DNA from: Oscillospiraceae bacterium | Lineage (GTDB): Bacteria > Bacillota > Clostridia > Oscillospirales > Oscillospiraceae | Direction of reading: 5' to 3' | Assembly (NCBI GenBank): GCA_017516005.1 | Contig: JAFWDU010000022.1 | Location: 23,137-87,136 of the forward strand | Length of the DNA: 64,000 bases | In this document: piece by piece, positions 1-9,606 of the stretch | Numbering within the stretch: position 1 is the stretch's first letter | Layout: each line of letters opens with the position of its first letter | Program-made: the position numbers and the translations under genes | The notes under the pieces: model-generated | Database searches by the model: none | What the model saw: only the letters and a program-made list of their open reading frames with translations | Told to the model about the DNA's origin: nothing

Positions 1-1
1 C

Positions 2-619
2 TGCTTCTCCTCCGATATTCAGGAAGTGAACATGTCCTACACGGTAAACTATCAGATCCGGAAAGCGGACGCCATGACGCTCTACAGCACGGTTGGTGTC
101 AGCTACTATGAAACGGTCATTGCGCCGAACATTGCCGAAGCTGTCAAAGTAGCCACTGCGCGCTACACGGCAGAAGATCTGGTGGGTATGCGCGACAGCC
201 TGGCACTGGAAATCGAAGCCATTCTCTCTGACAAGCTTTCCCAGTACAACATTGAACTGGTTGGCACAAGCATTGAGAATATGGACTTCACAGATGTCTT
301 TACGCAGGCAGTTGAGGCAAAGCAGGTCGCACAGCAGAACAAGCTCCGTGCCCAGACGGAAGCAGAGCAGAAAGTCATTGAGTCTGAAGCGGCAGCTCAG
401 ATCAAGAAGATCGAAGCGGATGCCGCAGCTTATGAAGTACTTGCACGCGCCGAAGCGGAAGCGGAGGCAAACCGTAAGATTTCCGAGTCTCTGACAGAGA
501 ACCTCATTGACTACACCTATGCTCAGACCTGGAACGGCGAGCTGCCGACCATTATGTCCGGTACCGACGGTGCCGTGATTGTGAATGCCGGAGACCTGAT
601 CGAAACGATTACCGAATAA
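2..619 (+). CDS. SPFH/prohibitin-family membrane-associated protein, 5'-partial
   Basis: The reading frame is already open at base 2, so only the C-terminal 205 residues are present; the GTG at 26 is internal, not a start. The first half has the SPFH (band 7) pattern, with a beta-rich stretch ending near NIELVGTSIENMDF. It is followed by an Ala/Glu/Lys-rich helix (about residues 105-165) typical of the coiled coil used by prohibitin and flotillin for ring assembly. Family members scaffold membrane microdomains or proteases. The N-terminal membrane anchor would lie upstream of the window. A strong terminator follows, so this gene ends its transcript. Family assignment is good; the specific role is unknown. 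Confidence 0.8.
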   Translation, partial: CFSSDIQEVNMSYTVNYQIRKADAMTLYSTVGVSYYETVIAPNIAEAVKVATARYTAEDLVGMRDSLALEIEAILSDKLSQYNIELVGTSIENMDFTDVFTQAVEAKQVAQQNKLRAQTEAEQKVIESEAAAQIKKIEADAAAYEVLARAEAEAEANRKISESLTENLIDYTYAQTWNGELPTIMSGTDGAVIVNAGDLIETITE

Positions 620-657
620 ATGACTGATGCATGGTTCGTTCCGGAACCGATACCCTT

Positions 658-687
658 CTCGGGCGGCAACTGCCGCCCGAGTTTTTT
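658..687 (+). terminator. Rho-independent terminator after the SPFH gene
   Basis: A perfect 10-bp stem (CTCGGGCGGC / GCCGCCCGAG) with a 4-nt AACT loop is followed by six T. It lies 38 bp past the stop codon and isolates the SPFH gene from the first alpha/beta operon. Confidence 0.95.
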
Positions 688-764
688 AACACCCGCTCTA
701 TCTGGAACGTTTCCCGCAGAGTACGTGTCTGATGATACACGCTGCGCTCAGGTCCATAATTCGC

Positions 765-793
765 TTGACTCATACAACAAACAGGTGTATGAT
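765..793 (+). promoter_or_regulatory. SigA promoter of alpha/beta pair P1
   Basis: The -35 box TTGACT (765-770) and -10 box TATGAT (788-793) are separated by exactly 17 bp. Expected start is near 800, giving a leader of about 29 nt with AAGGAG at 813-818. An 18-bp imperfect dyad (CGTGT-N8-ACACG, 724-741) lies 24 bp upstream of the -35 box and could be an activator or repressor site; that is only a suggestion. Confidence 0.75.
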
Positions 794-828
794 TAATTTA
801 CAATAAAAAACGAAGGAGCTGGTTCATT

Positions 829-1701
829 ATGAAATACGTACCCGAAAAAGGACCGAAGCGCGGCGTATCCATTTACAGCTATTCCGATCTGTTCTCCCTG
901 GGTCTGACTCTGGAAGACTGCTTCAAGGAAATGCAGGACATGGGCGCACACGGCGTAGAGATCCTGGCGAACTCCCACATTGACGGCTATCCGGAACTGA
1001 CGGACGAGTTCCTGGAGAAGTGGTGGAGCCTCTGCGAGAAGTATGAGATCATTCCCGCCGAGTACGGCCACTGGATTGACGGCCGCATGTGGGCAGACCG
1101 CATGCTGACTGTGGACGAGGCAGTCGAGTATTTGGAGAGAGACTTCGAGTATGCGCACAAGCTGGGCTTCCACTGCCTGCGCACGAAGCAGACCGTTATC
1201 AACGGCGTTCTGGATCCGGTGGAGAACTGGAGAGACATCATCACCGCTGCAACGCCCGCAGCCGAGAAGTATGACGTTGTGATGCTTCCCGAGATTCACG
1301 GCCCCACGATTCTGGAGCAGCAGATGGTGCAGGACTTCTGCGAATATGTGGACAAGACCGGCACGAAGTCCTTCGGACTGAACATTGACTTCTCCGTGTT
1401 CAGCGTACAGCCGAACCGCCGCACCGGCGAGGTCCGCAATTCCAAGCCGGAAGCACTCAAGGACTACCTGCCCTATGTGAAGTGCTGCCACGCGAAGTTC
1501 ACCTCCATGGTGCCCGATGACACGTACATGTTCCGCGAAGAGTGGATCCCCTATCCCGAGATTCTGAAGGTTCTGCAGGACAACAACTGGGACGGCTGGA
1601 TGGTCGCCGAGTACGAAGGCAAGAACCGCGGCGATGAGAACTATCTGTCCGAGATGCTGCATCAGCATCAGATCCTCATGAAGAACTGCCTGGGCTACTA
1701 A
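829..1701 (+). CDS. P1 alpha: C-glycoside deglycosidase alpha-like TIM-barrel protein
   Basis: A 290-residue protein of the sugar phosphate isomerase/epimerase (AP endonuclease 2, xylose-isomerase-like) superfamily. The opening RGVSIYSYS strand is typical of this subgroup. Putative metal and acid/base residues are E155 and H157 (PEIH), D187 (NIDF), H221 and K223 (CCHAKF) and E261 (AEYEG). It is followed 20 bp later by its beta partner, the arrangement known for DgpB/DgpC-type C-deglycosidases, where the alpha subunit carries the divalent metal and cleaves 3-oxo C-glycosides. About three quarters of residues match P2 alpha by eye. Substrate is inferred; an isomerase, epimerase or 3-keto-glycoside lyase/hydratase is the alternative. 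Confidence 0.75.
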   Translation: MKYVPEKGPKRGVSIYSYSDLFSLGLTLEDCFKEMQDMGAHGVEILANSHIDGYPELTDEFLEKWWSLCEKYEIIPAEYGHWIDGRMWADRMLTVDEAVEYLERDFEYAHKLGFHCLRTKQTVINGVLDPVENWRDIITAATPAAEKYDVVMLPEIHGPTILEQQMVQDFCEYVDKTGTKSFGLNIDFSVFSVQPNRRTGEVRNSKPEALKDYLPYVKCCHAKFTSMVPDDTYMFREEWIPYPEILKVLQDNNWDGWMVAEYEGKNRGDENYLSEMLHQHQILMKNCLGY

Positions 1702-1721
1702 TCGGAGAAGGAGAAAAAACC

Positions 1722-2165
1722 ATGCTAGAAAAAGAAGAAATCCAGTATCGCGGTTTCCGCAATCTTTATGACGAGAACGGTGAGGCATGCGGTTTCGAGT
1801 TCTGCCTCCGTTCCACCTACTACCGCGGCGTATGGCTGAGCCAGCTGCGCGTCGGCCGCGTCATCGTGGACGGCGAGGAGTTCCTGGCGGATTCGGGCAA
1901 TGTGACCTGGATCATCCGCGGACAGGAGTACACCCCTGCTGAGATGGCCAAAGACAATATCCACTTCTGGGCAATGACTGAAGTGGCCACGATCCGCGTC
2001 AAGAAGCCGGGCGGCCTTGCTCAGGGCTATCATGATGTAGCGGTTCGCTGGGGCTGGTCCTCCTCCTATATTTCTCCCGCCAGAGAAGTATTTGACGATA
2101 CCCAGGAGAGCCCGACCATGATGCGCGACAACAACACTTCCAAACGCAGAATGCTCATGGTCTGA
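1722..2165 (+). CDS. P1 beta: C-glycoside deglycosidase beta-subunit family protein
   Basis: A 147-residue soluble, beta-rich protein of the family formerly called DUF6379. Landmarks shared with the other betas here are GFRNLYDENG near the N-terminus, YYRG, VDGEEF, GxEYTPAEM and KKPGGLAQGYHDV, ending in RRMLMV. In the characterised enzymes the beta subunit has no catalysis of its own but packs on the alpha barrel and completes the active site. It starts 20 bp after P1 alpha with its own purine-rich ribosome site (GGAGAAGGAG), which fits co-translation and equal stoichiometry. Family confidence is good; specificity is unknown. Confidence 0.75.
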   Translation: MLEKEEIQYRGFRNLYDENGEACGFEFCLRSTYYRGVWLSQLRVGRVIVDGEEFLADSGNVTWIIRGQEYTPAEMAKDNIHFWAMTEVATIRVKKPGGLAQGYHDVAVRWGWSSSYISPAREVFDDTQESPTMMRDNNTSKRRMLMV

Positions 2166-2226
2166 GTCTTTCGCAGCAGGCTGCAGACGCACAGCCGCCA
2201 TGAATCTACAAATCCATAAAGATACT

Positions 2227-2271
2227 GGAGGCACGGCGCTTTTTCACAAGCTGCCGTGCCTCCGTTCGTTT
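2227..2271 (+). terminator. Terminator between P1 beta and convergent addA
   Basis: An 11-bp perfect stem (GGAGGCACGGC at 2227-2237, GCCGTGCCTCC at 2253-2263) is followed by a T-rich stretch (GTTCGTTT). It ends the P1 operon; the U-tract is interrupted, so strength is uncertain. Confidence 0.6.
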
Positions 2272-2356
2272 CCCTGTCCGGCTGATTCTGAGAGCTCCGC
2301 GTTGTTCCGCCAGATACAGGGATTTATTCCGTTTTATTCTGAAAGATGGAATCGCC

Positions 2357-5300
2357 TTACAGGATCTGAACGCCTGCAGAGGTTGCGAAGAACCACAGAT
2401 ATCTCTTCTTAACCGGTTTTCCATAGATCTTCGCAAGGGCATTTGAATAGGCGAACAACTGTCCCCGGTAGTAATCTGCCCGTTCGGGTTCCTCTCCCGG
2501 CTTCAGACGGTCTGTTTTGAAATCAATCACGGTCAGTCCGTCCGGCTCATTGAGGAAACAGTCCACAACGCCCTGCAGAAGCACCTCTTCTCCCGCACAC
2601 ATGGGATCAAACAGATCCGCCGGCATTAAAACCGAGAATTTGAATTCCCGGACGAGCTCCCTGCCTTCCCGGATTCTTCTTCCGATTCCCGAAGAGAAGA
2701 AGGCCTCGATCTGATCACCATTCACGGCCTGCGCTTCCAGGTGAGTCAGGTACTTTTCTTCTTCCAGCCTCTGTATTTCCTGAGAAATGCCTTCTCTGTC
2801 CGAACATTTGCCAAAGTCAGCATACTGCATAAACAGATGCATGGCTGTGCCCCGTTCCGAAGCAGTCAGTGTCTTCACACCGGCAAAATCCGGCTTGGGA
2901 AACCGGATGAGAGGGGGTGAATCCCAGGGTTCCCCATCCGAGAGTTCTTCATCCAGGAATCTGCCTTTCAGCTGCGTGGCTGTCAGTTTCGCCGGCATGG
3001 ACGAAGCTGCGCGGCCGGCATCATCCTGAGTGAGCAGGGAGTCCAGGGACTCCGGCCAGGAAATCCGGACAGCTGTTTCATTCGGCGCAGATGTGCCCAC
3101 ACTGTCATACTGTTCATTCTCATGAAATTCAATGCGCCAGTTGGAGGACGGAACTCGAAGCTCTGACGGGCGGTTTCCATCCAGATGCAGCTGGCCGGCA
3201 TCCATTCTGGTTACTGCGGTCTGCAGAATCCAGTCGCTGGGGCGGACAGCCGCCGCAACCGTCTGGCTGGGAACCGGGTATTCGGCATCCTGCAACATTC
3301 CTGACAGTCTGCTGCGAATATGCGCGTCACAGCAGCTCATGATCAGCCGTTCTCTTGCTCTGGTCATTCCCACATACAGGATCCGCTCTTCCTCCGATTT
3401 GGCCTCCCGTTCTTTCACATCCCTTAATGCCATTTTTGCAATCGTGGGATATTTGGCTCTTGCCTTCTCATTGACGGTGTCTGCCGCCACGCCCCATTCC
3501 GGATGTGTCAGAAGAGACGCAGACAAGTCCTTGAGATTCATCTTTCTGGACAGATCCGGCAGAAATACAATGGGAAACTCCAGCCCCTTGGAACTGTGAA
3601 TGCTGCGGATCTGAACACCTGACACAACAGATGACGGTGCACTCAGTTTCTGATCGCGTTCCTCCATCTCATCGAGTTCCTGCAGAAACTGCTGGAGACT
3701 CTTCCCTTCCGAGGAAGCACTGCAGATGATCTGAAGAAAGCTGCTGAATTTCTGTTTCCGTCCCGCAGCGTCTGCGTGAGCTTCCATAAAAGCGTTCAGG
3801 TCCATCCGTACAAGCAGTTCCTGCGTCAGTTCCTCCAGGCTGAGCGCAGGCCGAAGGCCGCGCAGACGTTCCAGTTCCTGAAGGAATGCCGAATTCTTTT
3901 CACGATGCGCCGTGAGTGCCTCATACAGACACGTTTCCTTTGATTCCGCGCGCATGAGTGCAAGGTCCGATACGTGATAGCCCCACACCGGGCTCAGGAG
4001 AACTGCCGTCAGGGGAATATCCTGCCGCGGATTATCGATGACCTGCATCATACTCCGGAGCAGCTGGACCTCCTCTGAAAGGAGCAGATCGTCAGAACTT
4101 TCATAACCTGCCGGAATTCCGCACTTTGTCAGTGCTTTCAGATACGCCGGTGCTGCATTGGCCGCAGCGCGGAGAAGGATCACAATATCCTTCGGCTCAA
4201 TCGGTCTTGCACTGCCATCGTCCCCTGAAACCGTTCCATTCTGAAGAAGCTGCGCAATTCTTTCCGCGACAAAGGCAGCCTCCACCGTCAGGGACTTTGT
4301 CTCCTCCTCGTCATCCGAAGGGTCGATGACATGAAGTTCCACGCTTGGGCTCTCAGCCTCTGCGGAAGGTCTGCCCGGGAGCAGTGCCTCATCCTCTCCG
4401 TATTCCAGCTCCCCCACGTCCTCGGACATGATGCCGCGGAATACATCGTTGACCGCATCGAGAATTTCCGGCCGGGAGCGGTAATTGGTGCTCAGCAGGA
4501 GTTTGGATTCCCTGCGCGTTTCTCCCTCCTCTGCCAGAGGAAACCTTCTGTATTTCTCCAGGAAAATCGTGGGATCCGCCAGGCGGAAACGGTAGATGGA
4601 CTGTTTCACATCCCCGACAAGGAACCGGTTCCCTTCCGGCCGCTCCAGAGCGGCAAAGATCGCCTCCTGGACCTGGTTGGAATCCTGATATTCATCGACC
4701 ATGATCTCACGCCAGCGAAGAGACAGTTCCTTTGCAGTCTCAGTCGGCTTTCCGTCTTTCCTGTACAGCAGCCGGAGCGTATGCTGTTCCAGATCACTGA
4801 AATCCAGCGCCCCGATTCTTGCCTTCTCAGCCGCATAGCGCTCACGGAAATCCTCCGTCAGGGCAAACAGCGCCCGGATTGCCGCACCGGATTTGCGAAG
4901 ATCCTCCAGCGCTTCCTCCTGACTGACCGCAAAGGGAAGCAGTGCTTTCTCTATTTTATCCTGTGTTTTTTTCCTGACGCTCTTGAGATATTCCGCCAGT
5001 TCTTTATCCGCACAGCCCTTGGAGCTTTTCAGTTTGCCCCAGTCCGGAACTGCAAGCGAATGGATGCCGTTCCAGTCTTCCACCTCCAGAATCCGGCGGA
5101 TCGTCTGCACATTCTGTGAAAACACCGGCAGATAGTTCTTCTCCAGCACCGGATCCCCGTACATTCTGCGGCATGCACGTTCCAGCGCATCGGCACTTTC
5201 CTCCAGCATCTTCTGCATCCTGCGGATCATCTGCCTGCCCCAAGGTGTCGCCGCTGCATCTTCTGTTTCATCCAGGAGATAACGGTCGCAGCTCATCTTC

Positions 5301-5872
5301 GCCCACTCTTCCGGATTCCGGTGGCAGCAGCTCTGCGCATAAAGATTCAGGATCAGTGTTTTCAATGCTCCGTCATCTCTGCCCGCTCCCAGGGTCTCAA
5401 ACAGGGCAAGACGGTCTGAATCCGGATCCCTGTAGGCTTCTTCCAGCGTCTGATCTGCCGCGCGTTCCTGCATCTGGTCAGCGGTATCCTGTTCCATCAC
5501 GCGAAAATCGGCATTCAGGTCGACCAGATGCGCCGATTCCCGGAGCAGATCCGAACAGAACGCATGGACTGTGGAAATCTGTGCGGAATGAACCCGCAGA
5601 AGCTGTCTGCGCAGGTGCGCATCGTTTGGATGTTCCGAGAGTCTTTCCGAGAGTTCTGCGGCAATCCGGCTGCGAAGTTCGGACGCCGCCGCACGCGTGT
5701 ATGTGATAATGAGGAAATCATCCACATTGGCGCCCTCTGTGCAGACAAATCCCATCAGGCGCTCCACCAGCACACGGGTTTTACCCGATCCGGCTGCTGC
5801 GCTGACCAGAAGCGTTCCGCCGCGATGCTCTACGATCGCGCGCTGCTGCGGACTGAGTTCAAAGTTTGCCAT
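2357..5872 (-). CDS. addA: ATP-dependent helicase/nuclease subunit A (AddA)
   Basis: A 1171-residue UvrD-type superfamily 1 helicase with a C-terminal PD-(D/E)XK nuclease. The Walker A motif AAGSGKT is at residues 26-32, the DEYQDSNQ Walker B/motif II lies in the middle, and VGMTRARERL is motif VI. The nuclease signature VIDFKTDR is near the C-terminus. With AddB it forms the Gram-positive counterpart of RecBCD, resecting double-strand breaks and reading Chi-like sites. Length matches the family (about 1200). The start overlaps the end of addB by 14 bp, indicating translational coupling. Confidence 0.97.
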   Translation of the reverse strand: MANFELSPQQRAIVEHRGGTLLVSAAAGSGKTRVLVERLMGFVCTEGANVDDFLIITYTRAAASELRSRIAAELSERLSEHPNDAHLRRQLLRVHSAQISTVHAFCSDLLRESAHLVDLNADFRVMEQDTADQMQERAADQTLEEAYRDPDSDRLALFETLGAGRDDGALKTLILNLYAQSCCHRNPEEWAKMSCDRYLLDETEDAAATPWGRQMIRRMQKMLEESADALERACRRMYGDPVLEKNYLPVFSQNVQTIRRILEVEDWNGIHSLAVPDWGKLKSSKGCADKELAEYLKSVRKKTQDKIEKALLPFAVSQEEALEDLRKSGAAIRALFALTEDFRERYAAEKARIGALDFSDLEQHTLRLLYRKDGKPTETAKELSLRWREIMVDEYQDSNQVQEAIFAALERPEGNRFLVGDVKQSIYRFRLADPTIFLEKYRRFPLAEEGETRRESKLLLSTNYRSRPEILDAVNDVFRGIMSEDVGELEYGEDEALLPGRPSAEAESPSVELHVIDPSDDEEETKSLTVEAAFVAERIAQLLQNGTVSGDDGSARPIEPKDIVILLRAAANAAPAYLKALTKCGIPAGYESSDDLLLSEEVQLLRSMMQVIDNPRQDIPLTAVLLSPVWGYHVSDLALMRAESKETCLYEALTAHREKNSAFLQELERLRGLRPALSLEELTQELLVRMDLNAFMEAHADAAGRKQKFSSFLQIICSASSEGKSLQQFLQELDEMEERDQKLSAPSSVVSGVQIRSIHSSKGLEFPIVFLPDLSRKMNLKDLSASLLTHPEWGVAADTVNEKARAKYPTIAKMALRDVKEREAKSEEERILYVGMTRARERLIMSCCDAHIRSRLSGMLQDAEYPVPSQTVAAAVRPSDWILQTAVTRMDAGQLHLDGNRPSELRVPSSNWRIEFHENEQYDSVGTSAPNETAVRISWPESLDSLLTQDDAGRAASSMPAKLTATQLKGRFLDEELSDGEPWDSPPLIRFPKPDFAGVKTLTASERGTAMHLFMQYADFGKCSDREGISQEIQRLEEEKYLTHLEAQAVNGDQIEAFFSSGIGRRIREGRELVREFKFSVLMPADLFDPMCAGEEVLLQGVVDCFLNEPDGLTVIDFKTDRLKPGEEPERADYYRGQLFAYSNALAKIYGKPVKKRYLWFFATSAGVQIL

Positions 5873-8800
5873 CTCTCTCCTCCTTGCTCAGTTCCTCCCA
5901 GAAAGCCTCCGCTTTCATTTTCTTATAGCTCCGTTTTTCCTCTCCGGAACTGGCGAACCGGCAGACATGCTGATAATCGCACCAGTCGCAGGAACCCGGC
6001 CTGCTTCCTCTGGAATAGGGATTCGGTTTTGTCTGACCGGAGGCGAGTTCATTGACACGATCTCGGAGCAGCGAATCCACAAATCTCCCCAGCAGGCGGA
6101 ACTGTTCCGGATCCGCCAGGTCACCTTTCCTGGTTCCGTCCTTCTTTCTGGAATAAGGAAGGTATTCCGGGTCACCGTGTTCCATCGCCTCCAGGACCGT
6201 TTCATTATCCAGAATCAGTCCGGAGCGGCGTCCCTTTTTCTTTCGCTCCTGATCCACAACTTCTTCCGGTTCCCGGTTCGGCCTCGACAGAATCCGCTCT
6301 TTTGCCGGGAAGTAGAGCACGCCGGCCGGATGAAGCTGGCTGCCCACATCCGGAATTCCAAGCTTTTCCAGGGCAGAGAGATAGATCAGCATCTGCAGTC
6401 CTTCTCCGATGGTAATATCCGTATAATCCAGTTCCTTTGTGCCTGTCTTGTAATCCACAATCCGCATATAGTCCCTGCCGGCAATATTCGCCGTATCGGC
6501 ACGGTCCACAACACCTACAATTCTCGCGGGCACTGCGGCGCCTTCCACGGAAATGGGAGGCAGATCCCCGTTCGGGGCGAAGCGGAGTTCGAACGCTCTT
6601 GCATGGAAATCCGACTTGCGCATCTCGTCACTCAGAGACTCCAGAATATCCTGAATCTCCAGACGGTGTCTGTTGAACAGATAGGCAAACCGCTCCCCTT
6701 CCGTTCCCTGGAAATGCATCTGTGCAAACCGTGCGATGCTTTCCTCCGCAAAGCGATAGACCTGTTCGTCATCCACCATGCTGAAACCGCCCAGCTGTTC
6801 AACTTCCCGAACGGTATCCTCGAGTACTGCATGCACAAACGTGCCGAAAATCGGGGCGTCAAACCGGAATGTCTCTCTTTTCTCCAGCCGGAGACCGTAT
6901 TCCAGATAATAGGCGAAGCGGCACTTCCCGAGCAGATCCAGTCTCGACGGTGACAGGCTGAGTGTCTGTCCGTAGATTGCCCGGACTGCTTCCTGTGTCA
7001 GTTCTCCCGGTGTGTATGAGAGAGACTGTCTCAATTCCTCCAGATCCGTGCGGATCCGCTCATTCTGCGCCATCGGCTCAGGAAGCGGCACACCGCTTCC
7101 GAGACTCCTTGCCGCAAGAATCCGCAGATTCTCAGGCAGGTCTGCTTCCTCCGCTTCCCGGACACACATGGGAAACTGTCTGCAGAAACAGGAGAAAAGG
7201 TATGCCGGCTGGACATCCTGCGGACAGCTCACATAAATCTTTCTGCCCGCTCCCGCCAGGAGTGTAAAAATGGCTGCGCTGCCCCAGTCGAGCCGCTCTT
7301 CCGTTCCCGGCAGTGAGATTCCCAGATTCCGCAGTGTATGGCGTTCCTCCTCGCTGATCAGGCTGCCGGTACGCTGGAATGCGGGAAATGCCCCGTCCTC
7401 TGCTCCAAGCAGAAACAGGCATTCAAACTGTCTTCCGCGGAGATCCTCATAGGATCCCACCATAATGCTGTCCAGAACCGGCGGAATGGTCGCCACATCA
7501 TACTGCTTCAGAAGCAGCTCCACCAGACGGTAAAAATGCGTCAGGCTTTTGGCTGCCCCTGCCTGGGTATGGAGCTGTTCCAGCGCCGTGATGAGAATCG
7601 CATACAGCTGTGCCTCCTCGCTGGCGCGCTGAAGCCATCCGGCGTTTTGCAGACGTTCCACACCCTGTTCGATCTGCTCCCTGAGATTCAGCCCTTCCAG
7701 GAATTCATACAGTGCCCTCACCTGATCCGGGAGCTGTTCCGCGGTGCGCAGCGCATTCTGCAGCTTCCGAAGGGGCTCCGCAGCGCGGATGCGCAGCTCG
7801 TTGATCTGTGCAAGGCACTCCTGCGATCTGTCGTCCAGCTGTGCGTCATACCCGTCCGGATGCGCCGTAAAGGGAGAAAACCAGCGGTTTCCGCGAATAT
7901 CCCAGGCAAGCGCATAGTTTTCCAGCAGATCCGTCTCGTCTTCATCGAATCCGAACAGACCGGTTCTGAGACAGGCGATGACTTCCTCCCGCCGGAATCC
8001 GTAACTGACACAGTCCAGCGCGTGCAGCACAAGTGAGAACAGCGGGTGTTCTGAACTGCTTCTCCGTCCCACACAGTAATAGGGAAGATCCATGTCAGAC
8101 AGGCACCGCCTCAGGACCGGAAGCTGGGTCTGTGCACTGCACAGTGCGATACCGATCTGACGGAAGCGGGTCCCGCTCTGGTGCAGCCGGCGGATTTCCT
8201 GCGCCGCAGCCCGGCATTCGCTCTGTGTATCCGCGGGCTGGACCAGCATCAGGCCGTCACCATCTCCGAAATAGACTTCACTTCCGCCCTGGAACAGATG
8301 GGAAAGGAGAAATTCCTGAGCCGGATAAAACGCCGCATCTGCCTGCTGGAACCTGGATTTCGCCCCGACTCGCGACGTGATTCTCTGCAGCTGCCGGACC
8401 GTTCCGCGGACTGCCTCCAGCGCGTTGCTTCCGCGGTTGGGATCATCGCAGCTCAGGCTGACGGTAACATCCGCTCCACGTCGAAGCATCGCTTCCAACA
8501 CCATCAGTTCCTGTGCTGTAAAATGCTCAAATCCGCCGAGGAAAAACGAATGCGTCTCCGCGTAGTCATCCTCAGTCAGGCAGTCTGCAAGCTGATCCAG
8601 TGCGTCCTTCGGATCATAGGCGTTTCCGGAGCAGAGTGCATTGTAGGTCTCCAGGATCAGGCCAAGCTCCTCCATTTTCTGCGCCTGGACGCCCTGCAGC
8701 TGTCCTGCCGCCGCACTCAGCTGCTGTGCGCTTACCCGGCAGCTTTTCAGCTCGTCCACAGCGCCAAGGAGCTCTTCCAGGAACTGCTCCCGATTCAGGG

Positions 8801-9128
8801 CGGATGCAAAGAACTTCACACGCGTCCGGAGTTCTTCCGTTGTCTGCCTCATAAGCAGCAGCCTGCCTGCCGCGTCCAGACGTTTCCGGCCTCTGATATC
8901 CGGGTTGAGAGATATGACTCTCTGCGCCAGACGCGGAAAAGAAAGCACCTCAGCCCGCAGGCAGATGCTGTCCCCGCCGATGATGCATAGTTTCCGCTCG
9001 GATTCATGAGATATATTCTCCGGCACGATCAGGACTGCGCCTGGTCCGGATTCCACTGCCTGACGGATCATGTTCTCCACAGGTGCCTGCAGGCTGAATA
9101 GTAAGGTCAGCATTTTCGGTTTCTCCAT
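5859..9128 (-). CDS. addB: ATP-dependent helicase/deoxyribonuclease subunit B (AddB)
   Basis: A 1089-residue protein matching AddB: an N-terminal inactivated helicase-like region and a C-terminal PD-(D/E)XK nuclease (VDYKTGTK). A four-cysteine iron-sulfur staple is built from one Cys before the nuclease (GKCRFAYYLEYG) and the CDWCDYQHVC cluster near the C-terminus. AddB recognises Chi and degrades the 5' strand in the AddAB complex. It is the first gene of the two-gene addB-addA operon; the ATG is at 9126-9128. Confidence 0.95.
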   Translation of the reverse strand: MEKPKMLTLLFSLQAPVENMIRQAVESGPGAVLIVPENISHESERKLCIIGGDSICLRAEVLSFPRLAQRVISLNPDIRGRKRLDAAGRLLLMRQTTEELRTRVKFFASALNREQFLEELLGAVDELKSCRVSAQQLSAAAGQLQGVQAQKMEELGLILETYNALCSGNAYDPKDALDQLADCLTEDDYAETHSFFLGGFEHFTAQELMVLEAMLRRGADVTVSLSCDDPNRGSNALEAVRGTVRQLQRITSRVGAKSRFQQADAAFYPAQEFLLSHLFQGGSEVYFGDGDGLMLVQPADTQSECRAAAQEIRRLHQSGTRFRQIGIALCSAQTQLPVLRRCLSDMDLPYYCVGRRSSSEHPLFSLVLHALDCVSYGFRREEVIACLRTGLFGFDEDETDLLENYALAWDIRGNRWFSPFTAHPDGYDAQLDDRSQECLAQINELRIRAAEPLRKLQNALRTAEQLPDQVRALYEFLEGLNLREQIEQGVERLQNAGWLQRASEEAQLYAILITALEQLHTQAGAAKSLTHFYRLVELLLKQYDVATIPPVLDSIMVGSYEDLRGRQFECLFLLGAEDGAFPAFQRTGSLISEEERHTLRNLGISLPGTEERLDWGSAAIFTLLAGAGRKIYVSCPQDVQPAYLFSCFCRQFPMCVREAEEADLPENLRILAARSLGSGVPLPEPMAQNERIRTDLEELRQSLSYTPGELTQEAVRAIYGQTLSLSPSRLDLLGKCRFAYYLEYGLRLEKRETFRFDAPIFGTFVHAVLEDTVREVEQLGGFSMVDDEQVYRFAEESIARFAQMHFQGTEGERFAYLFNRHRLEIQDILESLSDEMRKSDFHARAFELRFAPNGDLPPISVEGAAVPARIVGVVDRADTANIAGRDYMRIVDYKTGTKELDYTDITIGEGLQMLIYLSALEKLGIPDVGSQLHPAGVLYFPAKERILSRPNREPEEVVDQERKKKGRRSGLILDNETVLEAMEHGDPEYLPYSRKKDGTRKGDLADPEQFRLLGRFVDSLLRDRVNELASGQTKPNPYSRGSRPGSCDWCDYQHVCRFASSGEEKRSYKKMKAEAFWEELSKEERDGKL

Positions 9129-9169
9129 TCTATCCGGATGGTAGTGATTCCTCTTGGGATACCGTTTGT

Positions 9170-9178
9170 ATCATATCA
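9170..9178 (-). promoter_or_regulatory. Extended -10 promoter element for addBA
   Basis: On the minus strand the sequence reads TG-A-TATGAT, an extended -10 box about 40 bp upstream of the addB start. No good -35 hexamer sits 17 bp upstream, as is usual for extended -10 promoters. Confidence 0.45.
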
Positions 9179-9513
9179 GCCCGATTGTCCGTATAACCGG
9201 ACAGCAAGGGCATGCGTGTTCCGTTTGCTGCGTGATTCTCCCGCCCGAACCAGGTGTTCATGCATGGAAATGATCCGCCCGATGCCATGCCGCCAATGGA
9301 AGGCAATGATAAACGGAGGCGTTTTTACCCCATTTGTCTTCTGACTTTCCGATGGCAGGCCGGATCCTGCATCCGCAGAATTCATCCTTTTAGATTTCAC
9401 TTCCATCCTATCATATCACAAATCGATTGATTCCAATCGGTTTTTCTTCCCGTTTTACGAAATATCTGCGGCGGGTTTTGACCTGTCCTTGCCACGGCGC
9501 CCGGTCTCCAGAT
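9179..9513. other. Intergenic region without a recognised gene
   Basis: The 478-bp gap between addB and ispE holds the addB promoter on one side and the ispE terminator on the other. The open frames inside are short, lack ribosome sites and show no recognisable domain. I see nothing else to support. Confidence 0.5.
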
Positions 9514-9544
9514 AAAAAACGGCTGACAGCGTGGCTGTCAGCCG
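9514..9544 (-). terminator. Terminator of the Lrp-to-ispE operon
   Basis: An 11-bp perfect stem (CGGCTGACAGC / GCTGTCAGCCG) with a 3-nt loop is followed on the minus strand by six T. It lies about 60 bp after the ispE stop codon. Confidence 0.93.
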
Positions 9545-9606
9545 AAAATCAGATCTCTTATCCTGTTTCCTTTATTTTTGCAGCTTATGCTGCCTGGAAG
9601 AAACGC

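Noticed and set aside
793..1788. Long open frames opposite the alpha and beta genes (for example 793-1788 minus, 21223-22815 plus, 41640-43265 plus)
   Set aside because: They are codon-bias shadows: the opposite strand encodes conserved proteins with ribosome sites, and the shadow peptides have no domains.
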